A DNA stretch of 64,000 bases from contig DATATI010000029.1 of NCBI GenBank assembly GCA_036268875.1, forward strand, positions 1-64,000, read 5' to 3'. How positions within the stretch are numbered: the first letter of the stretch is position 1; the number at the start of each line of letters is the position of its first letter. The DNA comes from Polyangia bacterium (GTDB taxonomy: Bacteria; Myxococcota_A; Polyangia; Fen-1088). A program made the position numbers and the translations under genes. The notes below the pieces were generated by a model. That model saw only the letters and a program-made list of their open reading frames with translations. It searched no databases and was not told the DNA's origin. This document shows, in pieces, positions 47,357 to 56,154 of the stretch.

Positions 47357-48076
47357 TTAACGACGTCTGCCGTGGTCGTGATCGTGGCCGTGGTCATGCT
47401 CGTGCTCTTCATGCCACTCGCCGGCGTGCCAGTAGGCGCGTCCGCCTTCACGGTCCCAGTGGCCCGCGTGCCAATGAGCGCCAGGGCGTTCGTGCTCCCA
47501 GCGGCCTTCGGTCCAGACGTAACGACCATCGCGCCATTCGTGCGCGCCGGGTATCCAGATGAAGCCGGGACGCGGCGCGGGCACCACCACGGTCACTGGC
47601 GCCGGGGGCGGCGCCGGTGGTGCGCTCTCGACGTAAGCAGGTGGCGCACCGCCGGGGGCGGCGTCGGGCAACCATTCGCCTTCGACCCAGAAATAATGAT
47701 CACCACGAAGTTCCCAGCGGCCGGGATGAAAGTGGTGGCCGTGGCGCTCGCGCACCCAGTAGCCGGGGACCCAGCCGTAACCGTGGCGGCGCCATTCATG
47801 GTGACCCGGCACCCAAACAAATCCCGGCCGCGGCCGCATGGTCTCGACCACTGGCGCGGGTGGCGCTTGCGCTGGATAGCCGCGCCAGTCACCGGCGGGG
47901 GCCGACGCCGGTGTCGGCCGCGGGGTTGGTGCGGCGGGGGGAGCGCCTCGCCAATCGGCTTGAGCCAGCTGAACCGCCGACGGCGCTGCAGACGCGAGCG
48001 CGGGCGACGACGACGCTCCGACAGGAACGGCCACCAGCGAAATCACGGAACAAAGAACGATGGGGGAGATCAGCAT
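47357..48076 (-). CDS. YXWGXW-repeat exported protein, His-rich tail
   Basis: A 239-residue exported protein with a signal peptide (IVLCSVISLVAVPVGASS). After a Pro/Ala-rich linker it contains Trp-rich YXWGXW-type repeats: RPGFVWVPGHHEWRRHGYGW, VPGYWVRERHGHHFHPGRW, YFWVEGEWLP and GFIWIPGAHEWRDGRYVW, in two blocks. The last 20 residues are almost only His, Asp, Glu and Arg (EEHEHDHGHDHDHGRRR), suggesting metal binding. Such proteins are envelope-associated with unknown function. The His tail is enough to consider a metal-buffering role, but this is inference. Confidence 0.85.
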   Translation of the reverse strand: MLISPIVLCSVISLVAVPVGASSSPALASAAPSAVQLAQADWRGAPPAAPTPRPTPASAPAGDWRGYPAQAPPAPVVETMRPRPGFVWVPGHHEWRRHGYGWVPGYWVRERHGHHFHPGRWELRGDHYFWVEGEWLPDAAPGGAPPAYVESAPPAPPPAPVTVVVPAPRPGFIWIPGAHEWRDGRYVWTEGRWEHERPGAHWHAGHWDREGGRAYWHAGEWHEEHEHDHGHDHDHGRRR

Positions 48077-48149
48077 GGTGTAGTTTTTCCCGTCCCTTCG
48101 AGCGCCGCAAGGGCTCTCAACCTTACGACGCCCGCCGGGCGGCGATCAT

Positions 48150-48713
48150 TCACGGACCGGTCTTGCTCCAGGGCGGCACGACCTTGTTCGTGCGCGCGTA
48201 GGCGATCGACTGGCCCAGGTGCTCGTTCTCGTGGCCGAGGAGGCTGATCAGGGCGGCGCGTTCGGTCATCTCGTACTTGCCGAACAGTTTGATCTTCTTG
48301 TCCAGATCGGCGTCGGGCAGCGACTTGACCGTCGCGCGCACGTGCTCGAAGGATTTTTCCAGCACCTTCTTGATCTCGGCCTTGTCGGTGGTCTTCTTGT
48401 CCCACTTGTCGACGTCAAAGGCGAAGCCGACGTCGGCGGGCGGCTCGGCGCCAAGGAATTTCAGGAAAGCGTAGTTGCCGAAGGCCACGTGCAAGTAGAC
48501 CTCGGAGACCGAACGGACGCCCTTGTCCGGCCGCCAGGTCATCTTCTTGTCGGGCATCGACTCTTCCAGCGAGACCAGCTTCTTCTCGACGTCGGCCAGC
48601 TGACCCAGGAGGTCTTCCTGAAACGAACCAGTGGCAGCGCGCGCGTGAACACCGACGGCGAAGGCCGATCCGGCCAGGAGAATCGCAGTGAGGCGAGAGA
48701 GATTTTTTTTCAT
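48150..48713 (-). CDS. Exported DinB-like protein
   Basis: A 187-residue DinB-superfamily protein with signal peptide (LTAILLAGSAFAVGVHA). The four-helix DinB pattern is seen in VSEVYLHVAFGNYAFLKFLG, where His in the second helix is a metal ligand, and in LLGHENEHLGQSIAYAR, which supplies the second and third His. DinB-type proteins bind metal and include thiol-dependent transferases (bacillithiol or mycothiol users). Bacillithiol genes are close by, but export makes cytosolic BSH use unlikely, so the substrate is unknown. Confidence 0.85.
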   Translation of the reverse strand: MKKNLSRLTAILLAGSAFAVGVHARAATGSFQEDLLGQLADVEKKLVSLEESMPDKKMTWRPDKGVRSVSEVYLHVAFGNYAFLKFLGAEPPADVGFAFDVDKWDKKTTDKAEIKKVLEKSFEHVRATVKSLPDADLDKKIKLFGKYEMTERAALISLLGHENEHLGQSIAYARTNKVVPPWSKTGP

Positions 48714-48747
48714 GCAGAGCTCCGATCGTGGTTTTGAGAGGATGGTT

Positions 48748-50460
48748 TCACGACGCCGACGCCGGCGCCGGTGAATGACGGCCAGCCATCGCGCCGTCGA
48801 GGATCAGCGAAAGCAGCATCACAGCGGCGCAACCGATGACGTTGTACCAGAGGAATCCGACGCTGGTAAATGCGAACACGGCGATCACCAGTGCCTCGGA
48901 CAGCAGGGCGGCGACGAACACCGGCGTGGCGCGCACGCGCTTGACGAAAAACGCCACCAAGAACAGTCCCAAGATCGTCCCGTAAAACAACGAGCCCAGG
49001 ATGTTCACCGCCTGGATCAGGTTGTCCAGCAGCGAGGCGAACACCGCGAAGCCCACCGCCAGGCCGCCCCACACCGCCGTGGCCACCCGCGCCGCCTTCA
49101 CGTAGTGCCCGTCGGGCAACCCGGGACGGATGCTGCGCCGATAAAAATCCACCACCGTGCACGAGCCCAGCGCCGACAGCTCGCTGGCTGTCGATGAAAG
49201 CGCGGCGCAGATGATCACCGCCAGCAGCAGGCCAATCAAGCCGCGCGGGAAGGTCTGCATGACAAAGCTGATGAAGATGTAGTCGCCGTCCTTGGTCGCC
49301 GCGCGCGGCACGGCGGCGGCGATGATGGCCTTGGCCCGGTCGCGCAAGGCGGCGATGGCGGTTTCGTCGAGGCGCGCCCGCGCGTCGGCGGCGGCGATGG
49401 CGGTTGGGTCACCGCCGCCCAGGGCGGCGGTGAGGACGTGCATGTCGGCGGCCTTGCGTGCCCAGGCGGCGTCGTACGCGTTCTGCACCTCGTGCAACTG
49501 GGCGGCGGCGGGCGTGGCGGCGGCCCGGTTCCATTCGGCCCGGTTAAAGAACAGCGGCGGCTGGTTGAACTGGTGAAAGACGAACACCATCACCCCGACG
49601 AAGAGAATCAGGCACTGCATCGGGACCTTGAAAAGGCCATTGAACAGCAGTCCCAACCGGCTTTCGGTGATGGAACGCGCCGACAGATAACGCTGCACCT
49701 GCGACTGATCGGTGCCGAAGTAAGCCAGCGCCAGAAAGAACCCGCCGCCCAGCCCCGACCACAGCGTGTACCGGTTGTGGGGATCGGTCGAAGGATCGAT
49801 GAGGTTCATCTTCCCCAGCGCCCCGGCGATGTGCACGGCGTGGCCGAACCCCAGATCGGGCGGCAGCCGTGCCACCACCACGATGAACGCCACCACCATG
49901 CCGCCCATCATCACCACCATCTGGTGCTTCTGCGTCTGGCTGACCGCGCGCGTGCCGCCGGCCACCGTGTACGCCACCACCAGGCCGCCCATCGCCACGC
50001 AGGTCAGGTTCAGCGACCACCCCAGCATCGTCGACAAGATGATCGACGGCGCGTACAGGGTGATGCCGGCGGACAGCCCGCGCTGGATCAAGAACAAGAA
50101 CGCCGCCAGCCGCCGCGTCTTCAGATCGAACCGACCTTCGAGATATTCGTACGCGGTGAACACGCGCATGCCGTAAAAGCGCGGCACGAAGGCCATCGAA
50201 AGCACCACCATGGCGATGGGCAGGCCGAAATAGAACTGCACAAAGCGCATGCCGTCCTGGTACGCCTGGCCCGGCGTCGACAGAAAGGTGATGGCGCTGG
50301 CCTGGGTGGCCATCACCGACAGGCCGATGGTGTGCCATCTCTGTTGATAGCCGCCGTGCAGGAAGCCAGCGGCGTCGCGCGTGCCGCGGGTCTTCCAAAC
50401 GCCGTAGCCGACGATCCCGCCCAGGGTCCCGAACAGCACCAACCAGTCGAGCGCGCTCAT
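48748..50460 (-). CDS. Sodium:solute symporter (SSS family)
   Basis: A 570-residue inner-membrane transporter of the SSS family with about 13-14 membrane helices. Recognisable segments are the N-terminal VLFGTLGGIVGYGVWKTRGT, LSVMATQASAITFLSTPGQA (helix that holds Na+ and substrate residues), and later SFVMQTFPRGLIGLLLAVII and SSTASELSALGSCTVVDFY. Family members import sugars, amino acids, sialic acids or organic acids with Na+. It is translationally coupled to a 55-residue membrane protein and the exported PIG-L gene upstream; the likely substrate is the product of that deacetylase, but this is inferred from the operon only. Confidence 0.9.
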   Translation of the reverse strand: MSALDWLVLFGTLGGIVGYGVWKTRGTRDAAGFLHGGYQQRWHTIGLSVMATQASAITFLSTPGQAYQDGMRFVQFYFGLPIAMVVLSMAFVPRFYGMRVFTAYEYLEGRFDLKTRRLAAFLFLIQRGLSAGITLYAPSIILSTMLGWSLNLTCVAMGGLVVAYTVAGGTRAVSQTQKHQMVVMMGGMVVAFIVVVARLPPDLGFGHAVHIAGALGKMNLIDPSTDPHNRYTLWSGLGGGFFLALAYFGTDQSQVQRYLSARSITESRLGLLFNGLFKVPMQCLILFVGVMVFVFHQFNQPPLFFNRAEWNRAAATPAAAQLHEVQNAYDAAWARKAADMHVLTAALGGGDPTAIAAADARARLDETAIAALRDRAKAIIAAAVPRAATKDGDYIFISFVMQTFPRGLIGLLLAVIICAALSSTASELSALGSCTVVDFYRRSIRPGLPDGHYVKAARVATAVWGGLAVGFAVFASLLDNLIQAVNILGSLFYGTILGLFLVAFFVKRVRATPVFVAALLSEALVIAVFAFTSVGFLWYNVIGCAAVMLLSLILDGAMAGRHSPAPASAS

Positions 50461-50624
50461 TGAAAGACTGACGTGATGATCCAGAAAGCGACGATCTCCA
50501 CGAACAGCGCGCCGACGACGATCAAATAGATGCGGTTCCAGCCGAAAAACGGCGGCGCGTCGCGCAGCTCGTGGCGAGGGTCGACGTCGACAGCGGCGTC
50601 GCCGACGGACGGATCAACGCCCAT
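50457..50624 (-). CDS. Small single-pass membrane protein with symporter
   Basis: A 55-residue protein starting with ATG at 50624, inside the 3' end of the PIG-L gene (11-bp overlap), and ending in a TGA that overlaps the symporter ATG at 50460. The first 30 residues are acidic and hydrophilic, then one membrane helix IYLIVVGALFVEIVAFWIIT. Small TM partners encoded directly before SSS symporters are known in some families; here it is probably an accessory subunit. The overlapping start and stop on both sides are the main evidence that it is translated. Confidence 0.72.
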   Translation of the reverse strand: MGVDPSVGDAAVDVDPRHELRDAPPFFGWNRIYLIVVGALFVEIVAFWIITSVFQ

Positions 50625-53235
50625 GCGGTCCGTGGCCACCGGCCAGCAAGTTGGCGAACAAGCGAAACGCACCCGGCACGCCTTCGGGCAGCTGCCGGAA
50701 GAACGCCAGGCCGGTGTAAACGAACGTGCCCTTTCCGTGGTGCGCCCACAGGATGCTGCCGGCGAGCGCGTGCTCGCCCGGGTCGTGCATCGACAGCACG
50801 GTTTCATAGCGCGGGTCCCAGGTCTCGGCGAAATAAAGCCCGCGCTCTTGCACCCAGCCGTCGAAGTCGCGCGCCGTGATCACGTTCGGCGTGCTCAGCG
50901 CGGGGTGATTCACCGTCTCCACCGTCACCGCCGCCTCCTGATCGGTGACGCGGCCGTGGCCGATCTCGAAAGGATAGGGCCCGATCGCCGTCGACAGCGG
51001 CCCCAGCCGGTTGTTGGTGTTGTACTGCGCGACCAGGACGCCTCCCGCCTCGACGTAGGCCATCAACGTGGCGTGCGCGGCGCGCAGGCGACCGTCGGTG
51101 TTGAAGGCGCGCACGCCGACCACGATGGCGTCAAAGCGGCCCAGCGCCGTCGGACCGGCGGCCAGCATCTCGTCGCTGACCATCATCACGTCGTAACCCA
51201 CGCGGCGCAGGCTGGCCGGCACATCGTCGCCCGGACCGGGGAGATAGCCAATGCGTGTGCCGGCGGTGAGGAGCGGCAGCGGCACCAGGCGCACGTCGGC
51301 CGGGACCAGCAGCGTTTGCGTCGGAATGTGCGGGTGCTCGATGCGAATGATCCCGCGCGAAAAATGCCTCTCGCCCACATCGGCCACCACGTGCAGCGTC
51401 GCCGCCGTGGTGGCCACGCTGGACGGCCCGTGCGCCGCGCGCACCGCAAACGTCACGCTGGTCTCGGCGCCTTTGGCGGTCAGCGAAAACGGCGCCGACG
51501 CTGGCTCGATCGACCAACCCGCCGGCACCGTCGGGCGCACCACGCCTGTCACGGCCGGCGCGCCGGCGATCAAATTGACCGTCAACTTGCGAGGCCCGCC
51601 GTCGGGGAACATCAGCACGTCGGTGTCGGGACGAACCGAAACCGCGGGCGTGACCTCCAGCGGGCGATAGCGTTCGCCCATCACCGGATCGGTCCACTTG
51701 AAGCTGATCGACCGCGCCAGGGTGAAGGTGCGCGCGCCGGCGGTGAAGACGAACTCCACTTGCAGCGGCGATTCGATCTCCGGCGCGCCGATCTGCCGGG
51801 CGTCGGCCACCGGGTAAAGACCGGCCTCGGGCGGCGACACCAACCAGTACGGCGTGGTGAGCGGCAGATCCGCGGGCAGGTGCAGCGTCTGCTTGCGTTC
51901 AAACGACGGCGTGGCGCCTTTGCCGGCGGCCACCTTCACCGCCGGCGTCGACAGCGCGTGACCGACGGCGGTCGCGGGCGCGTTCGCCGGCCAGCGGATC
52001 TCGCGCAAGGTGAGGGCGAACGGCGAACGGTTCAGCGCACTGGCCACCACGTCGATGTCGGTCCCGGGCGCGGCGCGGAAGTCAGCGGCGGTGGCGTCGA
52101 CGAAGAGACCGGCGCAGGCGGCGATGAGCGCGCGGGTTTCTTTCTTTTTCTGCACCCGCCAACCCGGGTCCGGGGCGGCGTCCAGCGCGGCGTCGATCTC
52201 CAGCAGCGCCGGGATGCTCGCCTGTGGCGCCGCGGGCTGAAACTGGCGGGCCGCCTTTTCGATCAACCCACGCAGGCGCGCCGTGCCCTTGAAGCGCGCC
52301 CACGAAAAATCCAGTCCACTCAGAATGCCGCCGGACGCGCCATCGTTGATCTTGTCGCCGCCCGGCGCGTGATCCAGAAGCTTGAAATACTCGACGTCCG
52401 GCCCGCGCGAACGGGCGATGCCGAACCCCTGGCTTTTGTGCATGGTCCGACTGTCCGCCGCCATCTCGCCGAATGAAACACCCAACAGCGGCTGGTATCC
52501 GCCCACGTCCAGGCTGGCGAAGCCTGACATGTCTTCGCCGGGCTTCATGCTCCACGACGACCGGTTCCAGAAGATGCGCCGCGCCTGCCACGGCGTCACG
52601 TCGCCGGTCAGCTGCTCGGGATGAAACTTTGGATCGGCGGCGGCGTGAAAGGCCTGCACCGCCAGCATGGCCGACGCCGTGTGGTGGCCGTGCGTATCGG
52701 CCGGCCCGGGCGAAAAGCGGGTGATGATCACGTCGGGACGAAAACTGCGGATCACCTGCACCATGTCGGCCAGGATCGGCTCGCGTCCCCAGATCTTCAG
52801 CGTCTCGTCGGGGCTCTTTGAGAAGCCGAAGTCGCGCGCCCGGGTGAAAAACTGCTCGGCGCCGTCGATGCGGCGGGCGGCCAGAAGTTCCTGCGTGCGG
52901 ATAAGGCCCAGCTCCGGACCTTTCTCCGGGCCGATCAGGTTTTGCCCGCCGTCGCCGCGCGTGGCCGACAGGTAACCCGCGCGCAACAAAACGCCATTGC
53001 CCAGATACGCCAGGAGCTGGGTGTTCTCATCGTCGGGATGAGCGGCGATGTAAAGCGCGCTGCCCACCACGCCCAGCTTGTTCAGCGCCAGTTGTATCTG
53101 GGCGGCGTTGGGTTGCGGCGGCGGGCCGGCGGCGTTGGCGCTAGACATGAAGGACAGCACCAGGGCCAGGCCGACCAGAAGCGAACAGAACCATGATCCC
53201 ACCGTCGAGAAAAACGAAAAAGTGCGTTCGTGCAT
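50614..53235 (-). CDS. Large exported PIG-L deacetylase with C-terminal GATase-like domain
   Basis: An 873-residue exported protein: signal peptide with SLLVGLALVLSFMSSANA, then a PIG-L domain whose HPDD motif is at 66-69 (LYIAAHPDDENTQLLAYL) and which continues with TRGDGGQNLIGPEKG and SPGPADTHGHHTASAML. After a long beta-rich middle part (about 300-640), the last 220 residues resemble a glutamine-amidotransferase-like (ThuA/BPL-N type) fold, IGYLPGPGDDVPASLRR to AFFRQLPEGVPGAFRLF. It starts with ATG at 53235; the frame remains open further upstream, but only as antisense of bshC. It is divergent from bshC and first in an operon with the small membrane protein and symporter. Confidence 0.87.
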   Translation of the reverse strand: MHERTFSFFSTVGSWFCSLLVGLALVLSFMSSANAAGPPPQPNAAQIQLALNKLGVVGSALYIAAHPDDENTQLLAYLGNGVLLRAGYLSATRGDGGQNLIGPEKGPELGLIRTQELLAARRIDGAEQFFTRARDFGFSKSPDETLKIWGREPILADMVQVIRSFRPDVIITRFSPGPADTHGHHTASAMLAVQAFHAAADPKFHPEQLTGDVTPWQARRIFWNRSSWSMKPGEDMSGFASLDVGGYQPLLGVSFGEMAADSRTMHKSQGFGIARSRGPDVEYFKLLDHAPGGDKINDGASGGILSGLDFSWARFKGTARLRGLIEKAARQFQPAAPQASIPALLEIDAALDAAPDPGWRVQKKKETRALIAACAGLFVDATAADFRAAPGTDIDVVASALNRSPFALTLREIRWPANAPATAVGHALSTPAVKVAAGKGATPSFERKQTLHLPADLPLTTPYWLVSPPEAGLYPVADARQIGAPEIESPLQVEFVFTAGARTFTLARSISFKWTDPVMGERYRPLEVTPAVSVRPDTDVLMFPDGGPRKLTVNLIAGAPAVTGVVRPTVPAGWSIEPASAPFSLTAKGAETSVTFAVRAAHGPSSVATTAATLHVVADVGERHFSRGIIRIEHPHIPTQTLLVPADVRLVPLPLLTAGTRIGYLPGPGDDVPASLRRVGYDVMMVSDEMLAAGPTALGRFDAIVVGVRAFNTDGRLRAAHATLMAYVEAGGVLVAQYNTNNRLGPLSTAIGPYPFEIGHGRVTDQEAAVTVETVNHPALSTPNVITARDFDGWVQERGLYFAETWDPRYETVLSMHDPGEHALAGSILWAHHGKGTFVYTGLAFFRQLPEGVPGAFRLFANLLAGGHGPHGR

Positions 53236-53283
53236 GTGATTGCCAGCGAAGACCCACAACCCGGGTCGCGCGGGAGTATATAT

Positions 53284-54960
53284 TTGCCTAGCTCCGTGCG
53301 CCGCGCATTCTCCAGCTCGTACTTGGCAGGCGAAGCAGCGGCGCGCGCTTTCATCGCCAGCGATTTCCGCAGCGCCGACGAACGAAAAGCGGCCGCGCGA
53401 AGGGCGGCCGCGCGCGCGGTGGCGCCTGGTTTGTTGACGGCGCTGCGCGAACAGGACGGGCGCCTGCCGCCGAGCGAAGCGCGCCGGCGCAACCTGGACG
53501 CGCTGGCCAGCGGCGGCGCCGCCGTGGTGGCCACCGGCCAGCAAGTCGGTTTGTTTCTGGGGCCGCTTTACAGTTTCTACAAAGCCGCGTCGGCCGTCGC
53601 CGTGGCTCGGACCATCCAGGCGGAATCCGGCGTGCGCTGCGTGCCGCTGTTCTGGCTGCAGACCGAGGACCACGACTTCGTGGAGATCGCCGCCGCGACC
53701 ATCGCCGGCACCGACGGAGCAACGGCCACCTTGAGCCTGCGCCTGGACGAGGGCGGTGAGAATTCGCCCGACGAACGCTGTTCGATCGCCCACCGCGTGC
53801 TGGGCGCCGAGGTGTCCGGCCTGGTCGACGCGCTGGCCGAGGCGCTGCCGCCCGGCCCCGCAGCGACTGAGATGCTGGCGCTTCTGCGCGCGCACTATCT
53901 CGCCGGCCGCGCGCCGGCCGCAGCGTTCGCCGGCGTCTTGGCCACGCTGTTTGCCGACGAGGGATTGCTGATCCTGGATCCACGCGACGCGCGGGTGGCG
54001 GCCGACGCCATCCCGATCTACCGCCGCGCCGTCGCCACCGCGCCCGCCGTCGAGCACTGTCTGAATGCCCGGCGCGCCCACCTGCACGACGCCGGGTTCG
54101 ACGAGCAGATCACGTTGCGGGCCGACTGCGCGCTGCTGTTCTTTCACCCGCGCGGCGTGACCGGACCGCGCTTTCGCCTGCAAGCCGAGGGTGAAGGCCG
54201 GACGCCGACGTCCGCCGCCCCGATGCGCTGGGCGCTGGCCGGCGACGCGGCGACGGTCGCCCACGTCGCCTTGCTGGAAACCTTGCAACAGGAGCCGCTG
54301 CGCTTCTCCACCTCGGCGCTGCTGCGTCCGATCGTGCAGGACACGCTGCTGCCCACGGTGGCCTACGTCGGTGGGCCGGGCGAGATCAATTACTTCGCTC
54401 AGCTTGGGCCACTGTACGAACACTTCGGGCTGACGCCGCCGCTGATTGTTCCCCGCGGCCGCTTCCGCTTCATCGACGCCCGCACCCGCCGCCTGCTGCG
54501 CGAACTGGGACTGTCCGCCGACGACGCCGCCCGCTCGCGCGTGGAGCTGGGCGATCGCCTGCCGCCGCCGCGCCAGGCGGGCGCGCCCGATCCCGCCGAG
54601 CTGCGGCGGATCGCCGACCAGCAGCTGACGCCCGCCCTGGAGGCAATCGTCGCGCCCACCCTGGCCAGCGAGCCGGAGCTGGCGCGCGCCGCCGAACGAA
54701 CGCGCGCCAGCGTGGCCACCGCTGTGCGCCGCTTCGTCGATCGTTATCAGCGCCGCCTGATGGAATGCGACACCACCACCACCGATCGCCTTGAACGTTT
54801 GCGGGCCGCGCTGTGTCCGAACGGGGTGCCGCAAGAACGCGTCTACTCTTGGCCGTCGCTGGCCGGCCGCCTCGGCTGGCGCACGCTGAAACAGCTGGTG
54901 ATGGAAAATTTGGAGACGGCGGGACCGTTCGCCACCACGCTGCGAGACATCGAACCGTGA
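53284..54960 (+). CDS. bshC: Bacillithiol synthesis cysteine-adding enzyme BshC
   Basis: BshC adds cysteine to glucosaminyl-malate, the last step of bacillithiol synthesis. With the TTG at 53284 (GGGAG 7 bp upstream) the product is 558 residues. Family features are the first region SSSYLAGEAAARAFIASDFR, the nucleotide-like signature VATGQQVGLFLGPLYSFYKA, and LFWLQTEDHDFVEIA; the C-terminal coiled region has RDIE at the end. The length is normal. A GTG at 53230 is possible but would overlap the divergent PIG-L gene. The stop overlaps the bshA start (GTGA). BSH is a low-molecular-weight thiol, so this organism probably uses it for redox buffering. Confidence 0.92.
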   Translation: MPSSVRRAFSSSYLAGEAAARAFIASDFRSADERKAAARRAAARAVAPGLLTALREQDGRLPPSEARRRNLDALASGGAAVVATGQQVGLFLGPLYSFYKAASAVAVARTIQAESGVRCVPLFWLQTEDHDFVEIAAATIAGTDGATATLSLRLDEGGENSPDERCSIAHRVLGAEVSGLVDALAEALPPGPAATEMLALLRAHYLAGRAPAAAFAGVLATLFADEGLLILDPRDARVAADAIPIYRRAVATAPAVEHCLNARRAHLHDAGFDEQITLRADCALLFFHPRGVTGPRFRLQAEGEGRTPTSAAPMRWALAGDAATVAHVALLETLQQEPLRFSTSALLRPIVQDTLLPTVAYVGGPGEINYFAQLGPLYEHFGLTPPLIVPRGRFRFIDARTRRLLRELGLSADDAARSRVELGDRLPPPRQAGAPDPAELRRIADQQLTPALEAIVAPTLASEPELARAAERTRASVATAVRRFVDRYQRRLMECDTTTTDRLERLRAALCPNGVPQERVYSWPSLAGRLGWRTLKQLVMENLETAGPFATTLRDIEP

Positions 54961-56135
54961 GCGCGCCCGGCAACCACAACATCCCCGACAGCGTCTGGCG
55001 CATCGGCATCGCCTGTTTTTCCACCTTCGGCGGCAGCGGCGTCATCGCCACCGAGGTGGGCATGGCCCTGGCCCGTCGCGGACACCAAATTCACGTCTTC
55101 AGCGACGAACGCCCGGGGCGCCTCCACACCGGGCAGCCGAACGTCACGTTTCATCAGGTCGACGCCCGCCAGTACCCACAGATCAAGGACAGCGCGTACA
55201 TGCTGGCGTTGACGTCGGCCATTGTCGACGTCAGCCGGCGCGAAGGGTTGCAGCTGATCCACGCGCACTATGCCCTGCCCCACGCGGTCAGCGCCACGCT
55301 GGCCCGGCAGGTGATCGGCGCGGCCGGCGCGCCCAAGCTGGTCACCACGCTGCACGGCACGGACATCACGCTGGTGGGCAGCGATCCGAGCTTCCTGCCG
55401 CTCACGCGCTTTTCGATTCTGGCCAGCGACGCCGTGACCACGCCGTCGGCCTGGCTGCGGCAGGCGACCTATCGGTTTTTGGACGTGCCCGAGACTCTGG
55501 CCATCGACGTGATCCCGAACTTCGTCGACAGCGAACGCTTCAGTCCAGCGCCGGCGAGCGCGGCCGCAGCCGTGACCGCAGCGCGAAAGCCGCAGGCGCC
55601 GCGCGTGCTGGTGCACGTGTCCAACTTCCGCCCGGTGAAATGCGTGCCGGACGTGGTGCGCGTCTTCGCCCGGGTGCGCGCCGCCCGGCCGGCCACGTTG
55701 TTGCTGGTCGGCGATGGCCCCGACGCCGAGAGCGTGCGCGCCCTGGTCGCCACGCTGGGGGTGGCCGATGACGTGCGCTTTCTCGGCGAGCGCATCGATC
55801 TGACCGACGTCCTCCGCCGCAGCGACGTCTTCCTGTTGCCGAGCCAAACCGAAAGCTTCGGCCTGGCCGCGCTGGAGGCGATGGCCTGCGGCGTCCCCGT
55901 GGTGGCGTCGGCGGTGGGCGGGCTGCCCGAGGTGATCAGCGACGGTGAGACCGGCTTGCTGGCCCCGCTCGGCGACCTCGACGCCATGACCGCGCAGGTG
56001 CGCCGCCTGCTCGACGACGAGGCGCTGCGTTCAAAGATGTCGCGCGCTGCCCGCCAGCGCGCCGCCACCCTCTTTCAAGTGGCGCCCGCCGTCGAGCGCT
56101 ACGCCGCCGTCTACCGCCGCGTCCTCGGAGGTTGA
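54957..56135 (+). CDS. bshA: Bacillithiol glycosyltransferase BshA
   Basis: BshA joins UDP-GlcNAc and L-malate to make GlcNAc-malate, the first step of bacillithiol synthesis. The GTG at 54957 overlaps the bshC stop and gives a 392-residue GT4 glycosyltransferase with IGIACFSTFGGSGVIATEVG at the N-terminus, a signature of BshA, then VHVSNFRPVKCVPDVVRVF, LLLVGDGPDAESV and the E-x7-E motif in ESFGLAALEAMACG. The GlcNAc-malate deacetylase step (BshB) is not encoded in this operon; the PIG-L proteins here are exported and are not good candidates. Confidence 0.92.
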   Translation: MSAPGNHNIPDSVWRIGIACFSTFGGSGVIATEVGMALARRGHQIHVFSDERPGRLHTGQPNVTFHQVDARQYPQIKDSAYMLALTSAIVDVSRREGLQLIHAHYALPHAVSATLARQVIGAAGAPKLVTTLHGTDITLVGSDPSFLPLTRFSILASDAVTTPSAWLRQATYRFLDVPETLAIDVIPNFVDSERFSPAPASAAAAVTAARKPQAPRVLVHVSNFRPVKCVPDVVRVFARVRAARPATLLLVGDGPDAESVRALVATLGVADDVRFLGERIDLTDVLRRSDVFLLPSQTESFGLAALEAMACGVPVVASAVGGLPEVISDGETGLLAPLGDLDAMTAQVRRLLDDEALRSKMSRAARQRAATLFQVAPAVERYAAVYRRVLGG

Positions 56136-56154
56136 GCCTTCCGCGCAACTTCGG

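Noticed and set aside
53236-54834. Long minus-strand open frame extending the PIG-L gene upstream by about 530 codons
   Set aside because: It is antisense to bshC, and a signal peptide begins exactly at the ATG at 53235; high GC content keeps the antisense frame open.
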